From: Seison nebaliae
Taxonomy: Eukaryota; Rotifera; Pararotatoria; Seisonacea; Seisonidae
NCBI GenBank assembly: GCA_023231475.1
Contig: JALJEE010000238.1
Coordinates: 1-31,657 of the forward strand
Direction of reading: 5' to 3'
Length of the DNA stretch: 31,657 bases
The stretch's first letter is position 1; every line of letters begins with the position of its first letter. The notes beneath the pieces were generated by a model. It was not told the origin of the DNA. It was given only the letters and a program-made list of their open reading frames with translations, and made no database searches. The position numbers were made by a program, and so were the translations under genes. Positions 19,797 through 29,849 of this stretch are shown piece by piece.

Positions 19797-20294
19797 CTAA
19801 TCAATTGGAAACATTGACACTTTGAGGTCGTATTGAGGTAGAGATTGTACTTTACTTTTAGCTGTATAACCGCATGGTTCATCCAATTTCTTCACTTTAT
19901 TATCGGGAAGCAATCTCCATCCATATGTCTATCGAGTTGATGATTAATCAAGAAATTTTTTAAAAAATGAACATCGTTACTAGTGTCAGGAAATTGGCCT
20001 AAAAAATGTCGTCTCCTTGTTCCGGGACGCATGTTCGTCGTGGCCGTTATGTAAAGTTCATTTGAATCGAATCCTTTATCACTCTCCATTCTAAATCGAG
20101 TGTTGAGTTCTTTGGGAGTAACTCGCAATTTCGGCAAATCTTTCAATTTCTGTTGAGCGGAAGAGTTTTTTTCTTTTCTTTGACTTTGTTCGCCACCCAT
20201 ACAATCATATATTTGATTGTAATCATTAATTAACCACTTGTAGCGCTTATTCCAATTTTCGTCGATTTTGAAACGACGTTCTTCAGCTTTTCGT
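19797..20294 (-). CDS. CIMIP1 (C20orf85/LLC1)-like protein, 5' exon unresolved
   Basis: Two exons are clear. The upstream one starts after a TAG acceptor at 20295 and reads RKAEERRFKIDENWNKRYKW and on. The last one, after a 44-nt intron (GTTCAT donor), reads TYGWRLLPDNKVKKLDEPCG and ends at the TAG at 19797-19799. The order of features (charged N terminus with KAE..R...NW and an aromatic run, a middle with a TATT stretch, GWR, then a short charged C terminus) resembles the human ciliary microtubule inner protein CIMIP1 (C20orf85), which has IGWRSAVPGLNK in this place. This similarity is from memory and modest. An ATG at 20200 also opens the frame, but strong coding character continues above it. 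The 5' exon could use ATGGCGAGG near 20384 or an exon in a different phase; I could not make the phases agree. If right, it sits inside axonemal doublets and implies motile cilia or flagellated sperm. Confidence 0.5.
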
Positions 20295-20390
20295 CTATCG
20301 ATTTTTTTAAAGTATTATTTTCCATCAAAAAAAGAAGGCAAACAGATGGTATACTTCTTGAATATCTTGCACTTGCCTCGCCATTGCTGA

Positions 20391-20398
20391 TGACGTCA
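20391..20398. promoter_or_regulatory. CRE-like palindrome near a 5' end
   Basis: A second perfect TGACGTCA in the window, 6 bp upstream of an ATGGCGAGG on the minus strand that may be the start of the CIMIP1-like gene. It may be part of that gene's promoter or 5' UTR. Confidence 0.35.
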
Positions 20399-20620
20399 GG
20401 AAAACTGAAATAATAAAATAATCTAAGAAATTTAATTAGAAAGGAGAATACTATCACTTTCCCGCGATCACTAATAACATTCCTCTAAAATTTCTTTTCA
20501 GATTATTTTTCGTTAGAATTTGTTGAACGGAAAAATTTACAGAAAAATATTTTTAATTCAATACTCTCATTCATTCTCCAACAAATTCCTCCAATATCTC
20601 CTTCAAAATTCCGTCGAATT

Positions 20621-21014
20621 ATGATTACTCTTTATGTGTTCCTGACATTCATCGTGTTGGTGTTCAGCAATCCGCTAATTCCACGACAAGCATCATTCCA
20701 ACATGTCGACAATGGCAAATTATTAGACATGACAAAATTGGCGTGTATGGACGCATGTATGGCATGTGATGTGGAAAGAACATTTTTGAACGTTTCTTTA
20801 ATTAATTTCATATAAGAAAGTTGATTCCATTCGTTATTTGTAGACATTCTCCATCCAAAACAAAATTGATTGCGGTAACAATTGTATGATGAATCAAATA
20901 TTTATAATTCGTGCGCTCCACACTCTAGCTTACAAGTTGCCCATTAACGACAAACATACGTGTTGGACAAGAAAGTTTAACGAACAAATCGTTGGATTAC
21001 TTATGCTTAAATAA
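20621..21014 (+). CDS. Small secreted cysteine protein
   Basis: Two exons with a 50 to 55 nt intron (GTTTCT donor at about 20798, TTTGTAG acceptor at about 20843). The mature mRNA would encode roughly 113 residues. A signal peptide (MITLYVFLTFIVLVFSNP) is followed by a short basic pro-like segment (IPRQ) and then a cysteine-bearing core: ACMDACMACD in exon 1 and KIDCGNNCMMNQ plus HTCW in exon 2, seven cysteines in all. CxxxCxxC and CxxxC spacing suggests a helical disulphide peptide, possibly a neuropeptide-like hormone or a secreted effector. I do not recognise a family. The downstream TATTT-rich stretch has AATAAA near 21170. It is convergent with the KCNMB-like gene. Confidence 0.7.
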
Positions 21015-21198
21015 CTGTTTTTCAAATTTATGATTCTCTCCCCATCTATAAATAAGAGGTTTTACTAAAGAATATTTATTTACGAAAGATTCATTTTGTT
21101 TTGTTCATTTCATCCACATTCGATTTATGTCAGAAGATTTTTTTCAATTATTTTATTTTTATTTTTTCAAATAAATTCTTCTTGTTATCGAACGTTTC

Positions 21199-23244
21199 TT
21201 ATAAAAGGAATGATGCCATCGCCATCAATAGCAGACCGATGACGATGAAGACAATGGGCCAGATTAATGCATGAAGTGCGTCACTTCTCGAATATCTGAC
21301 TCGTCGAAGTAATATGAAATTATTGTCTTTATTCATCCAACAATCGAATAGATTCGTATCTCCGACATCTTCAGCTGAAAGAAAGAAAATATTCAATAAA
21401 AAATATTAAAATATTTTTAGATAAATAATAATAATAGAAATAAAATTATTAAATAAGGAATTTAACTATTGACTTCTCCTTCCGATATAATTTGGTAGTT
21501 TGGCGAGTTGATTTCTGAAATTTAAATAAAAATTTTAAAAATGTTTTCCAACGAAAACCTTTAAAAGTTGTCGTTCCTTTATAGATGTCTACTGTTCGAT
21601 CTTGATATTCTTCCACGTCCACCACATTCGATTGTGCAACACTTCCACATACATAAAACGAACACTGATTGATTGAAAGATATATTAAGGATAATTATTA
21701 TAAATGATGGTATTCGATTACTAACGAATGGATTACTTTTCTGTTCATGATATTCATCTTCGTAAATACGACCAAGTGCATTATTGACTTGATCGGATGA
21801 GAGGGAATGAGTATTGTTATAAGACCTCTTTAAATTTTTTAATAATTTCGTATTGAAACCCCCAGTCGGGCTATTCTCCCAAACATATACATTGATAATG
21901 AGACATGGTCGATAGACATATTCACACTAAAAAGATGAGAAAGTTAAAATAATTATTTTATTATTGTATTATTTAACGATTTTATTCGAATCACAAGTCC
22001 TCGCACAAAAATTACGGGAATTATTCCTCAAATTCCATTCAAGTGAAGAATCGCGACTGACTGAATCGTATCGACGATATATAGCGAGCGAACACGTCTC
22101 CTTCGTATAATTATCACCACCACCATATCTGGAAAAAAAGACAAATAGAAATTGATGAATTCAAAAAAATTCGGGAAATATGGAACTTGTAATAATATTG
22201 TACGAATAATGTTGCAGTAAGTATGAGAATGAAGAGTGATAAGAGAGCTAGAACGAGTCCTATCCAAAATAGAAGTCGATTAGGTAAACAATAGGAAGTT
22301 CTTTTTAGTTCCTCCCGTTTCTTTTGTGATTGACGAATTCGGTCGTTTTGATAGCGATTATTTAATGGCGGTTTTGGACTTCTCGTATCATATCCACGAT
22401 TTTGATTATTCTTATTTGAATATTCGATTTTTTGAAATGAGGAAGTTTCTTTGGAGGTCGAAGGATTTCGTATATCTCGTTCGATTCTTTCTTTTTCAGC
22501 TTTAATTTTTTCCACTTTCTTCGCATCACTTTCTAATCTCAATAAATTTTTCAATTGTAAACTCGTTTGTGTTCCATAATCATTAGTTGGTTGTCTTTTG
22601 TGATTGGGAGCGGTTTGAGTAGGATTTGTTATATTCTTTTCTTTAAATAAAGATGATACTGGAACTTTATCTCGATGATATCGTTGATCCTCTTTCATGG
22701 TTGACGTATCGAACGATCTCCCATAAGAACTGTTAATTGTGGATTTATTTCGATAAGTGTCATTAATGGACGATTTAGTTCCGTAAATGTTGGGTCGATG
22801 TAATCGAATCGAATCATCATAATCTCGTCGTGCATTTAAGAGATATGGATCTTTCTTCCCGATAGTCGATTGTTGCAATTGTAATGGAATGATTTTCGAA
22901 TGTTGTTGTCCCGTTCGTCTATATGATGATTTGGGATATCGAGTAGATCTGATCGATGGCGTCTCAACATCCAAATAATCGATATATTTCCGATTCTTAT
23001 CGAATCGCAAAGTCGAATTACGAGAAGAGGAAATATATGAATTTGTAGTCGTATCATAATAGTCCGTGTAGTCATTCAAGGACAATGGATCATTCTTGAT
23101 GGGAATGTGGTAGGCACTTCGATCAAACGACGAGTTGTCATAAGAGTAAGGTGAGGAGAGATTGTCATTGGAATAATAGAATGTTGGTTGATCATTCAAT
23201 CGTCTTCCATCCACATCGTATTCTTTATTATAATAACGATGCAT
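21199..23244 (-). CDS. BK-beta (KCNMB)/TipE-like channel auxiliary subunit
   Basis: Six exons, with donors GTTCCA, GTTAAA, GTTAGT, GTTTTC and GTTAAA. Topology: a cytoplasmic N-terminal region of about 330 residues rich in Tyr, Ser, Asp and Arg, then TM1 (LLFWIGLVLALLSLFILIL), an extracellular loop, TM2 (IWPIVFIVIGLLLMAMASFL) and the stop. Loop features match the BK-beta/TipE family: a YRPCLIINVYV stretch like the conserved PC...V segment, several cysteines, an F-x-C element (LFDCWMNKDN) and a basic run just before TM2 (RRVRYSRSDALHALIWP; human KCNMB has HDEIVLLHCFLWP). The family modulates Slo1 BK channels in vertebrates and Para sodium channels in insects. Vertebrate subunits have short N termini, so the long basic N-terminal region, with a segment of predicted helix (ESDAKKVEKIKAEKERIERD), is unusual. 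The ATG at 23244 is the first in the frame. The loop has possible glycosylation sites (NYT, NNT). Confidence 0.8.
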
Positions 23245-24218
23245 TATCAGTCAATGGAATGTTTATTATCAATCGACTAACAATAGATGCCATTCGTGAT
23301 GAATGACTTTTTGAATAACATTATATAATACGATGAATTTTAATGATGAATCAATGTTCGTCTGACATCAAGAGGTCCTCGCTAACAGATGTCGCCACTA
23401 GAAATTTAGCGCCAAATGAAAAAAGTTTGAAGGTCTCCAAACAAGACTGCAAATATACACAAACTAATTGCTCCTTCCTTTTCCATCCAATTGGAAATCA
23501 TCAACAAAAAAATCTTCTTATTGTTCAGATCGAATTTCCTACTCTAACCATTTCGTTTATGCTCCAATTCTTCCCACCACCACCAAAGAGTAGAAATGAT
23601 TAAAAAACAGATGACTCGTTCCAACCTATAAATCATATGAATGCGCAATAATAATTAATCATCTCCAGAAATATTAGTTTGTCGACTTCCTGCAACTGCA
23701 CAATATTTTAGAAGAAGTTTCCTTCAAGGTTCATTAATTGCTACTTATCTACCAATACTATTCAAATAATCAAGTGACTAATGAAATAAATTCTACAGAA
23801 AATCTCGTCACTGTGATGAGGATTTGGAAAGTAAGGAAAATATGAAAATTCTCTTAAGTTTAATTATTCTTAACTCACATTATACAACTTAATTTGGCTT
23901 TATGCAAAATTAATTTGTAAAATAATATGATAATTTAATAAAAAGATAAAATTTAAATGTAAAATGTTGAAAACAAAACATTTCGCGTTGACAATTTATC
24001 AGATGAACCAATTAATTTCTGTAAAAATTGTATTGTTAGAGTATTATTCTTCCGTTTCTCACTACTCATGCCCCGGAAAATTCATCAATTTTAACCCGAA
24101 AAAAATAAGGGTTGAAATATGGGTTTTCGGTATAGTCAATGATATTGTTATTATTTATTGAAGTACAATCCCAATTTGGGTAAATGAAAAAAGAAATAAT
24201 TATAAAAGATTAATAAGA
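23245..24218. other. Spacer between the KCNMB-like gene and the LINEs
   Basis: Upstream region of the minus-strand KCNMB-like gene, then AT-rich sequence. The part near 24080-24220 may be the 3' UTR of the first LINE. No gene is supported; an open frame at 23343-23603 has no similarity. Confidence 0.5.
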
Positions 24219-25859
24219 TCACCAAAATAATTTTTTTAGGCCGCCAAAATTATTATTGTTGATTAGTTCACGACCAAGTGAAATACTAGAGATAAGAGCA
24301 CCCGATATGTACTCATCCAACTTGAAGCTGTGTAGCATACCCCTGGCATCAGAGAGAGATGATGGATACGATAAATTATAATATGAACAAAAATAACATT
24401 CTATGAACAAAGGAGGAACTTCGTTTCCGTTTATCCATCAGACAACCGAGAAAAATAGTCTCACTGCAACACATCGGTCTCAGATGGGAATGTTTTTCGC
24501 TAATAACATTGTTGTTTAACAACTTTGATTTCCCATTATTACACACGATTTCATATTCTTCTAATTTCATATTCACTACATTCAGCAATAGGTTGAGGTC
24601 TTTTGTAGAATTAGTGAAACATACTAAGTCTCGACACACGAATGAACATCGGTTATTACCGGCTTCGATTACTTCATCGAAGATCTTTCCAAATACCCAG
24701 GGTGCAAGAATAGAACCCTGTCTCACTCCTTTGTTGATATCAAACGGTTCACTCAATACTGAATTCCATTTTATAACTCCTCGACTGATAGTTTTCTTAT
24801 GAATTCGAGAGAACCTGAATCCATACCTCTACTACCTAATAAGTCCAATCCAATTCCAATCTTTACGGAATCAAATGCCTTAGAAGCATCTAGAAAACAA
24901 GGACAACAAGTTTGCTTTGATGATCGGTTCATCGAAATGAAATATCGGATTAATAGAATGATCGGTAACGTTCCTCTACCTGAACTTCGATAAGCAAATT
25001 GAAGAGCAGACGAGTATAGCATTTCCGAATATCTATTATGAATAATTTTTCCATTATTTTAATGAGACAATTAGAAACATAGATCGGACGGAAAGACTTG
25101 ACAGCGTTCTGATTCTTTTTTTTACCCTTGGGAACTGGAACCACTAAGAATGAACGTAAATTATTATAATTAATACGGTTGAGAAATACATCATTCACAT
25201 ATTGTACTAATATACTACTCAAATCATCATTCAACAATGCCACGATTCCAGGACACATGTTATCCAGTCTATGAGCTTTACTTACATCAAGAGACGTGAC
25301 AGCACTCCTAAATTCCAATATGGAGATAGGAACGAAATAAAGAGGAGTATCTATAATGACCCGACCCGAATCATTGTCACTGTCAAACATGAGAGAGCTG
25401 AATTTGCTTGCGAATTTCTCCAATCATCAACGAAGATTCGCATTGCGATTGAATCTTTAGATAAGACGAAAAAGCGTTCTCATCTTTTGAAGATGCGATT
25501 TTCAGTAGCTTAGCGGACGCCATTTCGTTCCTAAGTGAACGAACAGCTCTTCTGAAAATGTTCTTCTCTTCTCTCAATCTTGATAGAGCATTGACAGATC
25601 TATTAGTTACAAATAAATCCCACGCGACTTTCACATTCCTCTTTAAATGTTCGATCGAACGAAAGTTAAAAATATGATTATATTTATTACCTTGGTTCTC
25701 CTTAACAACACGTTCAATAGAACTATTCGACTGAATTTGAGATACCAACATCTCTACATCATCAGCATTATAACGTTCAATCAATTCAACCTTCTCATCC
25801 AACATTCGAGGTATCCTACAAACGGGAATCGTCTTTATGTGGAGACATCGATGAGACAT
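24219..25859 (-). pseudogene. LINE A reverse transcriptase, broken
   Basis: In transcription order: a linker with NVKVAWDLFVTNRSVNALS, the palm start (FRSAVTSLDVSKAHRLDNM), FRPIYVSNCLIKIMEKLF, LDASKAFDSVKIG, the template-grip motif GVRQGSILAPWVFGKIFDEV and then NGKSKLL and FLGCLMD. The catalytic YADD is lost by an internal deletion: NNRCSF runs directly into RDLVCFTNSTKDL, where copy B has the intervening YADD segment. The pieces lie in at least four frames. Confidence 0.85.
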
Positions 25860-26030
25860 TTTTCTGAGATGGAAGTCATCAATTCTAATTTCTCATGAGA
25901 TTGGAAAGTGATCAGACAATGTGATCATGTCATATCTTACTTCACACCTATTAACACAATACTTTAACGAATTCGAGATAAGAAAGTGGTCAATCCATGA
26001 AGAACCCTGTGGACGCATAAACGTAATTGA

Positions 26031-26530
26031 CTATTCACTTCCCATTTCAATATCGATAAAACAGAGCTTCTTTAGTTCATCAACGATTTCATTGTTCCTA
26101 ATAAAAATAAGAGATATGGTGAAATCTCCTCCAATTATAATACTTCTGTTTACATCAGTGATGTCTTCAGTGAACGATTTAATATCATTCAACAATCTCT
26201 TTCTATTAGTGCAGTTACCATAGACGTTCACCACGATCAGTCCTTCGACCTCAATCGAGGCAATATAATCGGATACAATTCTAAGGTTACGACACCGTAG
26301 ACCTTTTCTTACTAGGATAATGAGTCCCGCGGAACAGCTACCCTTCCCTGTTATGCTGTTTGGAGGAATAGCCGGAATAATGTGAAGAGAATGTGATGTA
26401 AGTTCATTAAGTACGATTGGAGAAGACATGAGCCATGTTCCCTGCACTAATGCCACATCGAATTTGCACAGATGACGAATAAATGGAATAAGTCCACTTG
26501 AGCCGTGAGCATTAAAACTAATGATTGAAA
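26031..26530 (-). pseudogene. LINE A APE-type endonuclease, broken
   Basis: It starts ISIISFNAHGSSGLIPFI, the usual opening of a LINE apurinic-like endonuclease, then FDVALVQGTW (catalytic Glu replaced by Gly), AGLIILVRKGL, LIVVNVYGNCTNRKRLLND and IIIGGDFTISL. The His-containing end (SDH) is not readable. Confidence 0.8.
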
Positions 26531-26585
26531 TTAATTTAGAAAAATCATCGGTATCGTTCGAGATTTGATGTTGGTTCTGTAATAG

Positions 26586-27385
26586 TCACATCTCAAGAAG
26601 TCTCGAATCAACAACCATCACTCGCTTGTTATTATACAGATGAGAACAACGATCATCCAGGAACTTCAACATGTTCTTAGTTGTGACAAACGACCTTACC
26701 ATAATATCGTTGGGCCAGAAGCTACCATCATACACTTCTGTTTTTGTAATGGCGACGATGAACTTACAAGCTTTACTGTTAGCTTTAACACCATTCAACA
26801 TCATTCCATCTATGTTCTTCTCAATACGAGAGATCAGGTGGGGAGAGACTCCTTTCTTTTTCATATATGCTTCGCATCGTCCAGCTTGACCTGATTCCGA
26901 ATATTGGAGACCTATATTCTTTTGGTAACAAGATCAAACGAGCTCTTCTTATAACCAAGGACGGACTGATCAATACCACCAATTCCGGATTTAACCTTGA
27001 GATTGGTGAAATTCCGCCGTTTACCATTCGACTTGTTAGGTTCTTCGGACGGGTTTTTGCCATTTTTCTTTGAGATCTCGTCGACCATAACTTGTTTTAT
27101 TTCCATATTGTCTTCTTTCTTTTTCTGTTTCTTTCTTTTATCGATCTGATGACGATTGACAGTTAAGTTTCGGATCGGATCAGGGGATTATTTGTTAGTT
27201 GTCAGATCAACCATTATGACTTCAGGGTTTTTTTTACCCATACAATCACTACTACTCCGAACGTTATTGGTTTGGCGGATCACTACAAGCTGCGCCATTA
27301 CCTCCTCCAATGACCGTTCAGAGGCTGCGACCCTTTCAACGTTCGACTGGACGACCATCAACAACCTTCCGTTGTCAACTTTCAT
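26586..27385 (-). pseudogene. LINE A ORF1, broken
   Basis: The N-terminal part (27385-27188) is a predicted coiled coil (NVERVAASERSLEEVMAQLV). The middle is basic (KSNGKRRNFTNLKVKSGIGG). The C-terminal part (26864-26586) reads CKFIVAITKTEVYDGSFWPN and KNMLKFLDDRCSHLYN and aligns with the ORF1 of copy B (CKCIIAISKK ... KFWPN ... KFLDEKYDHL). It is likely a nucleic-acid-binding ORF1 protein; no zinc knuckle is seen. Confidence 0.65.
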
Positions 27386-27389
27386 ACTA

Positions 27390-29156
27390 TTAATATTTTC
27401 CGATTGACAAATACCTCTTAGCGATTAGCAATGGGAAAGAAGAGATGCCCATTAGGAAGAATATAAATGCTCGATTAAAGGGACGTTTACATCCGAGTAA
27501 AATGCGGCAGCACCGATTGTATGAGATAGATGCCTGAATTCCATAAAAATCCGTGCCGAATATACGAAATAGCTGGATTTTAATGTCGATTGAGAATAGT
27601 TTACACCGATGGTGAAAGGAATAAAACGCTCGGATAAATTTGGATCTGATTTTCTCAATGGACGATGAAGACTTCAAACGATTATCGATTCTACATCCGA
27701 GGAAAATGAGATCATTGTAGACTATTTCATGAAGTTCCGAATGGCGATGTAAAATGGTTCGATTAGTTATGACTTTGGACTTTCTGGCATTACATTCAAT
27801 TCCGCACTGGCTCATTCTTCTCACTACTACATCATAAACCTTTTTCAGGTTTTTTGATGAGGTTGCGGGGATGACTATATCATCAGCATATGCGAGAACT
27901 GCGAGATAATTATAATTTTCCAATGAAAAAGAAAATCGGTTGTTACAAGGAATTATTACATCGTCAAGTATTTTCCCAAATATCCAAGGGGCGAGAATGG
28001 AAGCTTGACGTACGCCTTTATTGATTAAATAGTCGTTTCCAATTTGCCCATTTATTTTTATTAGACCAGTGGAATCTTTCCATAGTAGTTTGATGAAGTG
28101 TAAACAGCATTCGTCCACACCTGCAATACCGATATCAACATTTACGGAATCGAATGCTTTAGATGCATCTAGGAAACACACGAAGACGCCACTTCTTAAC
28201 CTTCGAGAACGAGCGATTATATAACGAATGAGGAGAATAAGAGGTAGTGTTCCTCTTACTGAATTGCGATAAGCAAATTGATGTTGGCAGGAATAAAGTA
28301 TGTCGGAATAGCGGTTACTTACTACCTTCTCCATTATTTTAACTAGACAGCTAGACACACAGATAGGAAGGTATGATTCTGGAAAATTCGGATTGGAGGA
28401 AGAATTTTTTATAATCGGAATGACTAAGAATGTACGGAAATTGCCGTAATTCACTTCTCCATAAAAGCACTGTTTATGAAGGAGATTATCAAGTTCAACT
28501 CCGAGTCCGTTAACCCGATAATAATACTGCTGCACCAGTTGTAGAAGCCCTTGAGATTTACATGGAATCATATCGTTCACAACTTTTCGAAATTCGGACA
28601 ACGAGATTTTATTGAAATTAATGAACGGCTGAGAATTCGACTGATCATTGTTGTTACACGAGATACGATTATCAAACATAATCGAGGAAAAATACTGGTG
28701 GAACAGATCAATTTCAACATTGAATGAGTGGCGATTATTTGATCGAATATTTGACCAGAAACGTTTACAGTCGTGATTCATAATGAAGGAGTTAAAGATC
28801 GTCGAGAGATTTTCTCTAATCAGTGATCGAACTGCTCGTCTAAATACTTTTCTCTTTTTCGCAAGTTCATTAAAACTTTCAGATGTATTCGATTGTCGGT
28901 GATTCCTATTCGATATTTTCACTTTTTTCTTGGGATGTCGAATAGCATCGAAATTATGAATGTTCCTTCTTCTTCGATTTTCAGATCGTGAGGTAAAGTA
29001 ACCTGCAAGGGATAATTTTTGATTCAACGATGTAAAATTCTCATACTTCACGGATATGATTCGAACCATGGCATTTTCAACTTTTTCAACATTTCGACAT
29101 ACTTGGATATGTGAGTTTTCCGAGATACATTTTGACTCAGTCGAAACGGAAACCAT
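27390..29156 (-). CDS. LINE B reverse transcriptase, long open frame
   Basis: 588 residues. Residues 1-120 are a basic linker. RT motifs: LVKIMEKVVSNRY (about 271), FAYRNSVRGTLPL (295), FLDASKAFDSV (328-338), GVRQASILAPWIFGKILDDV (381-400), LAYADDIVIPATS (421-433) and NARKSKVI, then FLGCRID. The GVRQ motif has Ala where most LINEs, including copy A, have Gly. The C-terminal region is incomplete. The true translation start would be upstream in the endonuclease, from which this frame is separated by a stop and frame change near 29165-29225. Confidence 0.85.
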   Translation of the reverse strand: MVSVSTESKCISENSHIQVCRNVEKVENAMVRIISVKYENFTSLNQKLSLAGYFTSRSENRRRRNIHNFDAIRHPKKKVKISNRNHRQSNTSESFNELAKKRKVFRRAVRSLIRENLSTIFNSFIMNHDCKRFWSNIRSNNRHSFNVEIDLFHQYFSSIMFDNRISCNNNDQSNSQPFINFNKISLSEFRKVVNDMIPCKSQGLLQLVQQYYYRVNGLGVELDNLLHKQCFYGEVNYGNFRTFLVIPIIKNSSSNPNFPESYLPICVSSCLVKIMEKVVSNRYSDILYSCQHQFAYRNSVRGTLPLILLIRYIIARSRRLRSGVFVCFLDASKAFDSVNVDIGIAGVDECCLHFIKLLWKDSTGLIKINGQIGNDYLINKGVRQASILAPWIFGKILDDVIIPCNNRFSFSLENYNYLAVLAYADDIVIPATSSKNLKKVYDVVVRRMSQCGIECNARKSKVITNRTILHRHSELHEIVYNDLIFLGCRIDNRLKSSSSIEKIRSKFIRAFYSFHHRCKLFSIDIKIQLFRIFGTDFYGIQASISYNRCCRILLGCKRPFNRAFIFFLMGISSFPLLIAKRYLSIGKY

Positions 29157-29215
29157 TTCTTTCTGAATCTACAAACATAATGGAAAATGATCAGAACATG
29201 GAAAATCGAAATAAT

Positions 29216-29830
29216 TTATGTGGCAAGTGATAGCGATGGTTGGAGTAGATGGTCTGCGATCAGGAAATGATCGATCCAAGACGATCCGTTCGATGACTTA
29301 AAAGTAATCGAATCAACATTACATAGAGATATATCAATTGCCGTAAAGTTATTGAGACGGGACGAAGTCATATATTTGCGGCGATCGGTAGGCGACAAAT
29401 TAAAGTCACCACCAAACAACCAAGATTTCTCTCAATTCCCACCATATTCATTATCTAGCGTACTTATTTCTCGAATCAGATATGGTCTATTTATACTATG
29501 ACCATAAACGTTAAACACGACCAATGATCCTATCTGAATGGAGGAAATACGATTGGAGATGATACGAAAATTAAACGGATGTAGATTCTTCTTGACCAAT
29601 GTGATCAGTCCCAAAGAGCATCTATCTCTACCACTGTCACCGCTAGGAGGTATCCCAGGTATTAGAAATATTGAGTGTGAGTCGATGTTCTGAAAATAAC
29701 GAGGAAGGGATAATAGCCATACCTCTTGTAACAAGATTATGTCAAAAGATAATAAATCGGGGAGGAACGGGATTACTCCATCAGGTCCGTGAGAATTGAA
29801 GATGATAATGTTAATGTTAAGAGAATCGGT
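29216..29830 (-). pseudogene. LINE B APE-type endonuclease, broken
   Basis: It opens NINIIIFNSHGPDGVIPFLP, then DIILLQEVWLL with the catalytic Glu kept, CSLGLITLVKKNL, LVVFNVYGHSINRPYLI, FGGDFNLSPTDRR and SSWIDHFLIADHLL. The final SDHFP is readable in another frame near 29180. At least two frame changes separate the pieces. Confidence 0.82.
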
Positions 29831-29849
29831 ATTGAGCAGTCATTCCGAA

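Larger units (their letters stand above)
24219..27385 (-). mobile_element. LINE copy A, degenerate, ORF1 plus EN-RT
   Basis: Non-LTR retrotransposon on the minus strand in the order ORF1 (27385-26586), APE-type endonuclease (about 26530-26031) and reverse transcriptase (25859-24219). It has no RNase H, so it is Jockey/CR1-like in organisation; the clade was not determined. It is related to copy B but clearly distinct at protein level. It is a dead copy: several frame changes and stops, an endonuclease with Gly where the catalytic Glu should be (VQGTW; copy B has LQEVW), and a missing segment of about 16 residues covering the YADD box of the RT. Its 5' end abuts the 3' end of copy B. Confidence 0.88.

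Noticed and set aside
23343-23603. 86-residue plus-strand open frame upstream of the KCNMB-like gene
   Set aside because: No similarity; probably chance in the promoter region.
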